64,000 nucleotides of DNA, from the NCBI GenBank assembly GCA_022836615.1, contig MU405215.1, positions 186,001 through 250,000 of the forward strand. Reading direction: 5' to 3'. The notes under the pieces are model-generated. The model did no database searches. It had not been told where the DNA came from and was given only the letters and a program-made list of their open reading frames with translations. Positions 24,347-34,575 of the stretch are shown here, in pieces; positions within the stretch are counted from its first letter, which is position 1; every line of letters begins with the position of its first letter. Origin of the DNA: Annulohypoxylon bovei var. microspora (lineage: Eukaryota; Ascomycota; Sordariomycetes; Xylariales; Hypoxylaceae). The translations under genes and the position numbers were made by a program.

Positions 24347-25438
24347 AATTCAATACGAGAAATCACGTCATTCTTTTACGTTTCCTGGCATGATAGAATG
24401 CTAGGAAGATTCAACGGAGACTGAAGGGCGTAGGTAGCAATTACAAAAAATTATCTACTACCCTCAACTACCTACTTCGCAGTACACTTCGATTTACATC
24501 TGATAACCAATTTTTTTATGTTCTAAGCTACCTACACCGAGGAAGTGCTTTCTAGACTACACGTGCTGAAAATCGCCGAATACCAAACCACCCCACACCT
24601 GTACTCCATATCATTGGTCATTAATTAATCGTACATTTTTTTAATATTAATTTCCGCTCGAAATCAAGGAGTATTCGAAGCACTTATCATCTCTCATTTT
24701 CCTTGGCTTATGGATCCCTGTTCAGGTCCAGGCTCTCATGCTGGCATTTCCCCTGCATATATGCCTGCAGAAACCACGCGCTGTTTGGCGCGAAGAAGGT
24801 TTTTGGCATAGCGTGAGGGGTGTGTGGTATTCTAAAGAGTGAACAAGGGTTAGCTCCCCCAGATTTCCCTTGCCTAGTCGACCAAGATGACGCGGTATCT
24901 AGTGATGCACAATTTTATTCATCCCAACCTATTATCTACAGTATTATCACACAAAAGAACCGGCAGAGCCACGTGCCACGTGAGTGGTGATATGGAACTG
25001 GCATTACATACACACACTACGATATCACTTACATATGTACATACCACTAACGACAGATAAGATTGAAATTATTAACAAAATACCTGCCTATTTGGGCATA
25101 CTACCAATTACACTAACATGTGTGTCACATGGCTTGATGGAATTCGTATTATCATACATGGTATGCTACAGCCTCATCTGAGAAGGTATATGCCTGGAAA
25201 TAATAGTAAATCAACTTTAACTACATAGGTATGTACCTACATATATTATACTAGAACCTCCTTTGACAACTCTAAGTGTGAAGTTGGACGCACTCAGGTT
25301 GTAGATTCACTACTCGTACCTGTCGTGCCTAGGAGATGAATCATAATGGGTGGTCTCATGGAGCCACAAGTTCTGTCAAGCCGTTTACTAGAATATTAGT
25401 CTAGACACAGATGAGGGGCTTACCACCGAGATACAGTA

Positions 25439-25830
25439 CAGTAGTTACCCCTGCAAGTGCATACACCATTTTGTGCATAGGTATCTCTAAGTGCATACGG
25501 ATCCGGATTTTCAATTATATTTGTATGTAAAAATGCCTATTTGCATACTGCATATGAGACTCGGATTTATTTGTTTACAAGGGCCAATTCCAGGGGTTTC
25601 AGTACCGATTTTAACCCATAAATTGCCATAAAAGGTAACGATCCGCTGACTTAAGTAAGCAAAAGCCACGGACCCACCTAGATTAGATAAGAAATACCCA
25701 GAAACGTGCCCAATCCCTATGTCTGAATTAAAGTGGGTTTTGCCAATTTCGGTTCTTCTTGGCGCATGGTATCCCTAATTGCATACGATATCGCTGCCCG
25801 GATTGTATGCAAAAACAGGGGTAACTACTG
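25439..25830. mobile_element. MITE with pogo/Tc1-mariner-like ends
   Basis: A 392-bp non-coding element. Its ends are perfect 15-bp inverted repeats (CAGTAGTTACCCCTG at 25439-25453; complement at 25816-25830), followed on each side by four mismatches and a further 7-bp match, TGCATAC. It is flanked by TA on both sides (25437-25438 and 25831-25832), as expected for Tc1/mariner and Fot1/pogo insertion. The motif GCATAC recurs inside at 25459, 25493, 25543 and 25781 and inverted at 25805, like sub-terminal transposase sites. No transposase frame is present, so it would need help in trans. Confidence 0.8.
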
Positions 25831-26167
25831 TACCAATAATGCAGATAGGAATCCATTCTAAGCTCAGTGAGAGGTGGTCCCCCCACCCAATTCGGAAAGG
25901 TAGGGCTAGCACGCGTATTCTAGAAGTGGGCGAGGAGTGGAGGCGATCTACCTAGGGATCAAATATGCCCTGAGTTGCGTAGTGGCTGACGGACGTCTCG
26001 AGGTGGGTGGATATGTTGTAGCTTTCAGCTTCTCACCTTAACCAGGCACTTTTATGGAATCTACAAGATGAGATGCTTATGATGCACTTATAGTAAATTT
26101 GAAGACGTATAACACGATCGTTAACAAGACCAAAAGGCTCTAGGGAAGAACCGTATCTCCTAGCCAC

Positions 26168-26385
26168 GCAGAATGGCGTCAAATTAAATGGGCCATGTGC
26201 GAGTGACAGTGTCTAACACTGTAACAAAACTTTATCCCTCAGACTACCAACTTAGGTAACTTACACGGGTTTTGGCTGGCAAGCAGTGCTGATTAGGTAG
26301 CCAGGGGATAGCAGAAACGCACAGTGTTTTACAGTGATATTAACACCAGTTCGCACATGGCTCATTTAATTTGACGCCATTCTGC
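26168..26385. mobile_element. Inverted-repeat element (MITE), 218 bp
   Basis: Two 35-bp arms (26168-26202 and 26351-26385) are complementary at 34 of 35 positions; each contains GGCGTCAAATTAAATG and CCATGTGCGA. The only mismatch is a G/A transition. CAC flanks both outer ends and might be a 3-bp target duplication. The interior is non-coding with CCAGGGGATAG near 26302, which recurs in the element at 27183. Confidence 0.7.
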
Positions 26386-27182
26386 CACGGTCCGTATCCG
26401 AATATGCGCCGCCTTCCTATTCGCTCAACCAAACTCTGCCATATCAGGGTCGGAAAAGCTGTCAGCAATAGTAGAGCGGCACAGAAACCCACAGGGCCGG
26501 GCTTACTTCCAATTCGTTGGTACTAATTCCCGGGTCAAACTAGTTCGCCCGTACCGTAGAAAGCCGCTCAAAGCGTAAGCTAAATAGTGCTTAAGGTTTA
26601 GATGAAATCAAGTTCCCAGGTTCCTTGCTCGACGTGTGCCGTACGGGCCGCATCGTAGGTCGCCGTCCCAAAGCATTGGACATCTAGAAATATACCTATT
26701 CTAGTGCCTTCGTCCGACAGATCTTAACAGACATGTAATAAGGTTGCTATGACCCCTTTACGCTACAGCCGGTGAAAGTACCCGCGTCTTGCGCCATGCC
26801 TACATCTGCATTATTATATCAGCAGCGTAAAAACCGATCCAGTTACTCATTGCGAAAGAATTATTTGATCTTCAAAGTGCTTGAAGTAATGTAACTAGCC
26901 AAACCACTTTGGCGAATTATACATTCTGCATTATTATAATGGTAGAAGTAAGAGTTAAAAACTCAGGAAGAATGTGAAGATGTAATTTGAACGCCATCAA
27001 TGTTCAAAACCATCATGATCCCACAACTAGTTGTTTTTAGTTAGAAAATTTATTGGAAGGAAGAGGAAAGGGAGGAGAGGGGAAGTATTGGAGACAAGAA
27101 TCCACCCCGGAACTTTTAGTCCGGAGCCCTTAGGTTGACATTTGCGATGATACCTGACAAGATAACGTCTGATTGAATGAGA

Positions 27183-27380
27183 CATGTGCGAGCTCATAAT
27201 GATGTTACTGTATTGCACTGTATGTCATTTTATCCCCTGGTTCCTTAATCAGCTTTTGTCACAGCGCCAGTTCAGGTGTTGTAGCAATTATTTAGTTATC
27301 TACATACCTAGAGTAGGCACACTAGGGGATAGATTTATGTGTAATGCAAGACAGTAATACCAGTACGAATTCGCACATGG
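27183..27380. mobile_element. Diverged copy of the CCATGTGCGA element
   Basis: About 9-10 bp of inverted end sequence (CATGTGCGA at 27183-27191; TCGCACATGG at 27371-27380) and an internal CTAGGGGATAG match the element at 26168-26385. The rest has diverged, and the outer GGCGTCAAATTAAATG part is absent, so boundaries are approximate. Confidence 0.45.
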
Positions 27381-28364
27381 CCACTTCTTCCCCTATTTTG
27401 CCCCTGAGCGGCAAGCAAGCACAAAATGTTTACCTAGTAAAAACGGTGTACTTTACGACAGTTTCTTTGTAGCTTCTTTAAGTTTTCTGCCTTCTAGTTA
27501 ACTAGCATGTCTTGTGAAGACTGAACTTTTTTAGTGAAGTTAAACTATGTTCACCGCAGTGAGTAGTGGAATTTTACTTGTATTTCTCACGATTTTCAGC
27601 CCCTTAGCTATGCTCTGAGCACTAGGGGAACTGAACGAAGCAAGATTCAGGGGGCTAGGAATTTTAACACTTGCACAGGATGTATGGGTGAAGACTACAA
27701 TATATTCGATCATATTAATTCACCATGAGGGGCAGTTAGAGTAAGACTTTTTGTTGTAACCATTTTTGATAACGGTAAACTTTATAGGACAATGATCGGG
27801 AACCTGATGATATCGATATTCTCGAGCTCACCTGATTTTTATGGGTGAAATTTATGCTGAGCGAAAGGGAATTTTGCGAATTACGTAACTAGGTGCTTTT
27901 GCTCAACCTACTCGGTAGATATAAATAACTAGATCTATGTTAATAGCCGTACTGATGACAAATATAACGATGTAGCAAGTGGTCAATTACACCTTTCGAA
28001 GTGGATTAAAAGGCGACAGCCGAAGAATATGACAAAATAGGAAAGAGGTGGATAGAGTGTTGTGTCCACACACTCTTGTGCATAATTAGAAGCAGACTTC
28101 GTAGATGATACGGTGTCAAATGTTAACAGTAAAATTTAGAAAAATAATGATTGACCTACTTGCTTGCCTACCACAACAGTGTTTAAAAACAAAGAACCAA
28201 CATCCCCTTACACATTACAAAGGATAACGACGTCTTTAGAAATGAACAATGTTATTATTCTCTATCACTCGAAAATCCCAAGTAGTATGTAATAGGGGGC
28301 TTCCCGCCACTTATGGTTGCTTTGATCCGCTCAACACTGTTGCTTACAACAAAGGCGAAACAAA

Positions 28365-29405
28365 ATGGATTTCCAGAATTTCGATCAATGGACGAGTGAA
28401 TTTGACTTTGAACAGTTTGTCTTTAATCAGAGTCCTGTCATTAACCAGAATACGGCTACTATGGCTCCTGTCATGTCAGCGTCCCCTGGCACCTATTCGA
28501 TTAGAGAGCCTAATGATGGTTGGGGATATACTTACCCCCCTCCTTATGAGCAAGATTTCGAAATTCCAAATTCATTCTCGTACGCGTCTCAGCCTCAAGG
28601 ATACGATACAATATGCCCAGAGCAATTAATGTGGCCGAGTAACAATGCACAAACTCAGGAATTAATGGTAGATAGCCCAAGGGACGACTACTCTATGCCT
28701 ATGATTTCGACCATTGATCCTTATACGGAGAACTTCCCTCTATCGTATGAGACATTGGAAAGCCAAAGACAAGCCTACTCTCTTGGTTCACTAATGGATG
28801 ATTCTTCGCCTGACGTGCTACAAGCGTCCCGTAAAGACGGGAGGAAAAAGAAAACGAAAACGAAAAAACCGAAGTTAACCCAGCGCTTTAGATATTGTAA
28901 ATCGAAAACGTGCCCAGGCCAGAACATCTCGGTATCTCTAAGTGCGCCACTTAGCGAGCTAGCACAGCATGCCACGTATATACCTGTACCAGATATGGCT
29001 GCCCATGTAAGTCGTGGGGCTGAGGAGCGGCGAAAGGATTCGGTTGAAGGTGATCGAGTAAAGAAGCCAGCTAACGGATTCTTGCTATACTGCCTTACAT
29101 TTAAACTCCTAATCGACGAGCTAATTAAGTTAGGGTTTATTCTAAACGATGGTACTCTCCACTTAGCGATGTATAGAGGCAAAATTTGCGGCAAAAGTTG
29201 GAAGATGGAATCTTCAGAGGTTCGAGGCAAATTCAATCAATGGGCCACGATTGATAAACAGAACCACAGTCTCGCATTTCCGGACTACCAATATCGGTTT
29301 CGGCCAAAGAAACCTTCGATAGAAGCCGTTAGTATCTCTCGAAACCCCACACCACATGCTACACGGAGTATACAAATGATCATCGACGTTGATACGCAGA
29401 GTTAA
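28365..29405 (+). CDS. HMG-box protein, putative DNA-binding regulator
   Basis: A single 346-aa exon. Residues 1-150 are acidic, Tyr/Pro/Ser-rich and disordered, as in activation regions. A basic nuclear-localisation stretch (RKDGRKKKTKTKKPKL) follows. The C-terminal HMG box (about residues 232-324) opens VKKPANGFLLY, contains GKSWKMESSEVRGKF and closes FPDYQYRFRPKKP, matching the fungal MATA/STE11-type box. The distance from the PxNxFxLY start to the SW pair is about nine residues longer than usual, so helices 1-2 are divergent. Neighbours are transposon-like repeats and a halogenase gene, and no MAT1-1/MAT1-2 companions are seen, so a mating-type identity is not supported. Low-GC codon use differs from genes such as 7077 or 12170. 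Confidence 0.7.
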   Translation: MDFQNFDQWTSEFDFEQFVFNQSPVINQNTATMAPVMSASPGTYSIREPNDGWGYTYPPPYEQDFEIPNSFSYASQPQGYDTICPEQLMWPSNNAQTQELMVDSPRDDYSMPMISTIDPYTENFPLSYETLESQRQAYSLGSLMDDSSPDVLQASRKDGRKKKTKTKKPKLTQRFRYCKSKTCPGQNISVSLSAPLSELAQHATYIPVPDMAAHVSRGAEERRKDSVEGDRVKKPANGFLLYCLTFKLLIDELIKLGFILNDGTLHLAMYRGKICGKSWKMESSEVRGKFNQWATIDKQNHSLAFPDYQYRFRPKKPSIEAVSISRNPTPHATRSIQMIIDVDTQS

Positions 29406-30435
29406 GTCTTGGAATGAATTAAGTTAAAAATTTAAATAACTAAACTCAGCTTGTTTAAAAAAACAATAAGTCGGCCGATAAACGATTCGCTTTCGAAACT
29501 GTTAAGATTTTAAGTTGTATTTAAGTTCTTATGTATTTCATCGAAAGGTTAGTTGAAAGTTACCTACATGTAAGTATGTGCATAACTCAGGGGTTCAGGG
29601 GGTAATTTATCTTATTTTAAATCTTTAAATTGAATTAATACACATAAAGCTATGAATGTAATCAGTACCTAAGTAATTGAATAATAAATATCACAGAATC
29701 AATACATACTAGGTATATACCTCGCACACGATATTAAGTTAGTATTTTGACAATTAAAACGTACATGTAGACATTAAATTTATTCAGGTTTCATTTAGGT
29801 TGTTCATTTTCCGACCAATCATTTTCATTTTGACCATTTGGTTGCCTAATCGGGTAGCGTTGGGGGACGTTGATTGGTTGATCTGATCTGATACGTGAGA
29901 TGTACCTAGGTACTGGGTGTAACTGCAAACAAATATACAAAGAGTACTTTCCTTGATACGGACGAATGAACAATGGGTAGAATGGTGGTAGACAGCACTG
30001 AAGGTCGTCTTGTTCGTTACCTAGGTAATTGCTCGCAATTCATGCAAGGGCCATCATGAGATGTCTGTTATACGGGCGGTGTCGTAAACGACGGGTTGGG
30101 AACAGTGCGTACTTGAAGGTATGGATCAAATAGCTGACTCATCGCAGTGTTATATCGGCCCTGTATTCGATTATTGCAGTGGCATGTGTAGACACTCTCG
30201 TCACCGACCTTCGAAAATAAATAATTTTCTCCCACCTAACTTCCAAGCAAAAACTTCCTTCTCACCTCACAAACTAAACTGGACCTACACTCACGATTAT
30301 TAAGAACAATCTGAACCTATTCACTTCTATCAACGACTGTTGATATCCTTTAACAATCATCAAGGCTCGTCAACAATATTTCACCTTCATTAACAAACTT
30401 TCACATTCCTTGACATACCACGATAGTTATTCGTC
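29406..30435. other. Intergenic, 1 kb; promoter of the halogenase
   Basis: AT-rich, no gene recognised. The 200 bp before the halogenase start are rich in CA/CT (repeated TTCACCTTCATT-like stretches), typical of fungal 5' leaders. Confidence 0.4.
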
Positions 30436-32463
30436 ATGTCTATCCCTAAGAAATGTACTATTCTCGTAATCGGAGGCGGTCCTGCGGGATCTTACGCCGC
30501 CACAGCCCTCGCACGCGAGGATCTTGATGTTGTCATGTTGGAAGCCGACCAACATCCTCGGTAAGGATTCATCCCTACTAGTATTTTCCTAATAACCCGA
30601 ACTAATTTTCCATCCTAAATCAACAGATACCATATCGGCGAAAGCATGCTTCCGTCCGCACGCCATTACCTCAAGTTTATCGATGGGTTTGATAAGTGGC
30701 ACGCACATGGGTTTAGGGTCAAGGTAAACACGCGATGGCTAAGAACTACAGATTACCTATCATACTAACAGGTCTTGTAGAATGGTGGAGCCTTTCGACT
30801 GGACCCATCGCTTCCCGACACCTGTAAGTCACCTCTACAATGACAGATTGACAGCGGTTGCTAACAGAGTATTAAGATACGGACTTTGTCGCGTCCGGAG
30901 GTCCAGAGGGCTACGCGTGGAATGTAATCCGTTCCGAGGCCGATGAACTACTCTTCAAGCATGCAGGTAGTTGCGGTGCCAAGACGTTCGAGCTAACTAA
31001 GGTTACTGCGCTCGAGTTTGAAGTCCCCATCGACAATGACAAAGCACCTCGGTCGGATACCCCTGGCCTAGGCCGACCCATCTCAGCAACCTGGAGTGGC
31101 AAAGACGGCAGCACTGGGGTGATTTCCTTCGACTATCTGGTTGACGCCAGTGGAAGACAGGGAATCCTCAGCACCAAGTACCTGAAAAATCGCAAGTTCA
31201 ACCAGGGACTCAAGAACATCGCCAACTGGGGATATTGGAAGGGCGGTGGCGTCTACGGTACTGGAACTTACAAGGAAGGATCGCCTTATTTCGAGGCTCT
31301 AAATGGTATGTTTCCTAGCGAATCTCAAATAAAATTGGTCATATTTCTGACTGCATATAAAGACTCCAGCGGATGGTGTTGGTTCATCCCGCTGAACAAC
31401 GGAACTCATTCCGTGGGTATCGTGCAGAATCAGGAAATGGCCACCGCCAAGAAGCGGGCAGCTGATTCACCTTCCACCAAAGAGTTCTATCTAAGTTCTC
31501 TCGATCTCGTTCCTGGTATCAAGGGACTCCTATCCGACGGAGAGCTTATTTCCGAAGTGAGATCCGCCTCAGACTGGTCTTATAGCGCTTCTAGCTATGC
31601 GCTTCCATATGCTCGCATCGCCGGTGATGCCGGAAGTTTCATCGACCCATTCTTCTCCTCCGGCGTACATCTGGCCTTCCTCGGAGGTCTTTCAGCAGCC
31701 GTAACAATCGCCGCTTCTATCCGAGGAGACTGCGATGAGACTACGGCGGCCTCGTGGCACACCAAGCGAATCTCGGAGAGTTACACCCGATTCTTGCTTG
31801 TGGTTCTGAGTGCGACGAAGCAAATTCGACATCACAACGAACCAGTCATTCATGACTTCGACGAAGAGAGCTTTGAGAGAGCCTTCGACCTCTTCCGACC
31901 AAGTAAGTATAATGTGAAGAAAAATTTTTTTGCACAACTTTTACTAACAATGTTATTATCTAGTTATCCAGGGAACGGTCGATGCCGACGCCAAGAACAA
32001 GGCGAAGCTGACCCAAGCGGAGATATCCAAGACCGTGGAGTTCTGCTTTCGGTCGTTCGCCGACGTGCCCCAGGAGAAGAAGGATGCCCTCATGGACAAA
32101 CTAAAGAGTCATGGATTAGAGGGTAAGGTCGAAGACGAGAAGAGTACCCGAGCCATTGAAGAGATCAAGGAAGCACTCACGGCGGAGGAGTCCCAGATCC
32201 TGGACATTCTTCGTGGCAGGCGAATGGTCAGGGGTGAAGATTCAATCAACCTGATGAACTTTACCCAAGACGTGATCGACGGGCTGGCTCCTAACATGGA
32301 GCGTGGAAAGCTTGGCTTGGTTAAGGCGACACCCATCGCGACTGGCGCAGCACAGCTCTTCTCGGCCGCATATCTAAGAGGCGGTAGGCCTGACATTCGG
32401 ACTCAACGAGGCGATAAGGCTTCCAAGGCAGCTGCGGGTGATGGAAGCATTGATGCTGCCTGA
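30436..32463 (+). CDS. Flavin-dependent halogenase
   Basis: Six exons (30436-30560, 30627-30723, 30781-30823, 30877-31305, 31363-31902, 31964-32463) encode 577 aa, the usual length of fungal phenolic halogenases. The FAD-binding GGGPAGS is at residues 13-19 and GESMLPS follows at about 46. The halogenase signature WxWxIP is present as GWCWFIP near residue 235, and GDAGSFIDPFFSSGVHLA near 320-336 is the FAD/chloride-site region. The 57-nt fourth intron is a multiple of three and has no in-frame stop, so it can be mistaken for coding; the TTCTGAC branch point and AAAG acceptor support removal. Such enzymes chlorinate aromatic rings in secondary metabolism and need a flavin reductase. No PKS, NRPS or reductase lies in the window. 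Confidence 0.9.
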
Positions 32464-33503
32464 AAGACTTCTTGGTGACGGATCTCATGAACTTGGAATT
32501 TCGAGTTTAAGAAAGCTTACTTCTGGTGGTATTCTTGTTGGCTTGATCTGAGGATCGAGGTTTTGTTACGGTAATTGGCAAGACCGGTTTGCATGGAGTT
32601 CTGGCATTGCATATGATTTTTACTATTCCCACGACTGCAGAAAAGCACCATAACGCGATACTTGGTTCTATTTCCCTTAATTCATTAATTCCTACTCACC
32701 TAGATAGACCGCCAAACGTTTCGCACATTTGCTTATGGGTTAAAGCCGTGTTATTTTGAACTTGCATACACTGTGTGAAACTCTTCTTTACCTCCAGGAC
32801 TGATAACTACCTAGTGACTGAGTGCCCTAAGTTACAGCGGCTAACCATTAAATTCAGCGGAGGGACCACTATTAAATCTGAGGCTTAGGTTGAGGTTAAT
32901 ATACCGATTAATTGGTTGGGTACCAGGATTTAACAGCGCATTAAGCAAGGGCTGTGATAGGTGCTAGAATCGCTTTAATAGCGGGATAGGAAATATTAAA
33001 TCATAGAAACGCGTCCTATCATCCCCGAAAATCCGCAAGAATGAATGATAGAACCTGGCGATTAGAGGCTCCTTATGCCCGCGTCTGTTACGGAGTGAGC
33101 GACCATATCTGATCTGATATTTGGCCCCATATTTCGGCTTGGTGGGATGCTTAGTCTTTAACATTAGTAGGTGACAGGGTGACTATCACAACCACGCCTA
33201 TCATCTAGGAACAACATTGAAATGGATTTAGCCAGTTTCTAGCATTTGGACCGGGGTATATAAGCACGGTTTCACAATGCATTCAGTATGGAATTATAAA
33301 TTCCGTTTAGCTTGTCTCATGTTAACTTGATTATCCCAGCGCGGAGTACCTAGAGACACAAAGTAAAAGCAGACGAGAGCCCATATCCACGTCGACGTCA
33401 GATGCCATAACTGCCTTTATCTCCAGCTCATTAACCCACTAGCGTTCCCGAGTTTCTCCACTGGACCGCAAAAATATGGAAAGCACATTATTCTACCTTA
33501 GCT
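32464..33503. other. Intergenic, 1 kb, with a dispersed repeat copy
   Basis: No gene recognised. It contains one copy (about 32815-32920) of a sequence also found near 37036-37135, and ends with the ACCTTAGCT target site of the foldback element. Confidence 0.5.
32815..32920. repeat. Dispersed repeat, copy 1
   Basis: Contains CTGAGTGCCCT, AGCGGCTAACCA, TTCAGCGGAG and CCACTATTA, followed by GATTAATTGG. The same blocks in the same order and orientation occur at about 37036-37135. Differences are largely transitions. Nature unknown; boundaries approximate. Confidence 0.55.
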
Positions 33504-33753
33504 GGGAATATAGATGAACTGACCATTGCTCCACAAATTAAAGGACCCACACCTTACCACTGCAGGGGTTTTTTGGTGAAGGCACTTCACCTGACTTGAC
33601 CACTGTAAAGCTTAATCAACCATTGTAAAGCCTTAGCCAATCAGCTATTGTAATAAAGCCTTAGCGGAGCTGCCACAGCTGTCAAACTGCTAAACTGCCC
33701 TAGCTGCCAACTGCCCCAGCTGCCAAGCTGTAAAGCTGTAAAGCTGTAAAGCT

Positions 33754-33833
33754 GTATTAGAGGTTGTAAAGTTGTATTAGAAGCTGTAAAGCTGTATTAG
33801 AAACTGTAAAGCTGTACTAGAGGCTGTAAAGCT
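33754..33833. repeat. 20-bp tandem repeat in the left arm
   Basis: Four units of about 20 bp with the pattern GTATTAGAGGTTGTAAAGTT. Inverted counterparts (CTAATACAGCGTTACAACCT type) lie at about 34272-34370 in the other arm, so they are part of the foldback structure. Confidence 0.8.
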
Positions 33834-33854
33834 GTAAGGGCCTTTTATAAAGTT

Positions 33855-33926
33855 GTAAATGGTGGTGTAAGTGGTGGTGTAAGTGGTGGTGTAAGTAGTG
33901 GTGTAAGTGGTGGTGTAAGTGGTGGT
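33855..33926. repeat. 12-bp tandem repeat GTAAGTGGTGGT, six units
   Basis: Six 12-bp units with two base changes. On the minus strand they give a Thr-Thr-Tyr repeat frame (33777-34013) that is an artefact of the repeat and not a gene. Confidence 0.85.
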
Positions 33927-33963
33927 ATAAGTGGTAATTATAATGTGTTTTTGAAGGGTATTA

Positions 33964-34193
33964 AGTACTCGATGAGTACTCATGAAGTACTCATTATTAC
34001 TTTTTACCTTCAATTGGTACTAATGAGTACTCGAAGAGTACTCAATAAGTACTCATTAATATTATTTACTCATAATAAAAGCGTGATGAGTACTTGATGA
34101 GTACTCATCGAGTATTTATTAGTATTTTTTTATTGTAATAAATATAATAAATATTTACTGAGTACTTGATGAGTACTCAATGAGTACTTAATA
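33964..34193. repeat. Four blocks of an 11-bp AGTACT repeat
   Basis: Blocks at 33964-33996, 34026-34058, 34089-34121 and 34161-34193 each hold three 11-bp units of the type AGTACTCGATG, AGTACTCAATG or AGTACTTGATG. AGTACT is its own complement, so the array reads similarly on both strands. It forms the centre of the foldback element. Confidence 0.85.
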
Positions 34194-34575
34194 CCCTTTA
34201 AAAACACGTTATAATTACCATTTACACCACCACTTACAGCTTTCTAGAAGACCCTTACAGTTTTACAACTATTAATACAGCTTTACAGCTTCTAATACAG
34301 CGTTACAACCTCTAATACAGCGTTACAACCTCTAATACAGCGTTACAACCTTTAATACAGCTTTACAGCGGTCAGTTGAGTGCTTTTTTTACAATGGTTG
34401 ACTGAGCTTTACAGTGGTCAAGTCAGGTGAAGTGCCTTCACCAAAAAACCCCTGCAGTGGTAAGGTGTGGGTCCTTTAATTTGTGGAGCAATGGTCAGTT
34501 CATCTATATTCCCACCTTAGCTTAATTAGTGACCTCGTATGTCTTCTCCATGATGTAACCACATGCAAATACATG

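Larger units (their letters stand above)
24347..28364. other. Gene-poor, repeat-bearing AT-rich block, 4 kb
   Basis: No credible gene is seen. Three short inverted-repeat elements lie here (25439-25830, 26168-26385 and about 27183-27380), listed separately. Their density marks the start of a repeat-rich zone that runs to about 37 kb. Confidence 0.5.
33504..34513. mobile_element. Foldback/MULE-like element with 9-bp target duplication
   Basis: A 1,010-bp non-coding element. Its ends (GGGAATATAGATGAACTGAC outward) form nearly perfect inverted repeats of over 100 bp, and symmetry continues more loosely inward. It is flanked by a perfect 9-bp direct repeat, ACCTTAGCT (33495-33503 and 34514-34522), the duplication size and long-TIR layout seen in Mutator-like (MULE) elements. 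Inside, symmetric about the centre, lie 20-bp repeats (33754-33833 and about 34272-34370), a 12-bp repeat (33855-33926) and four blocks of an 11-bp AGTACT unit. No transposase is encoded. It sits 62 bp beyond the 3' end of the Hsp70-like gene. Confidence 0.85.

Noticed and set aside
28365..29405. Mating-type (MAT1-2-1) locus
   Set aside because: The box is divergent, and neither the usual flanking genes (SLA2, APN2) nor other MAT genes are seen nearby.
33777..34013. Minus-strand frame with a Thr-Thr-Tyr repeat
   Set aside because: It is produced by the 12-bp tandem repeat inside the foldback element.
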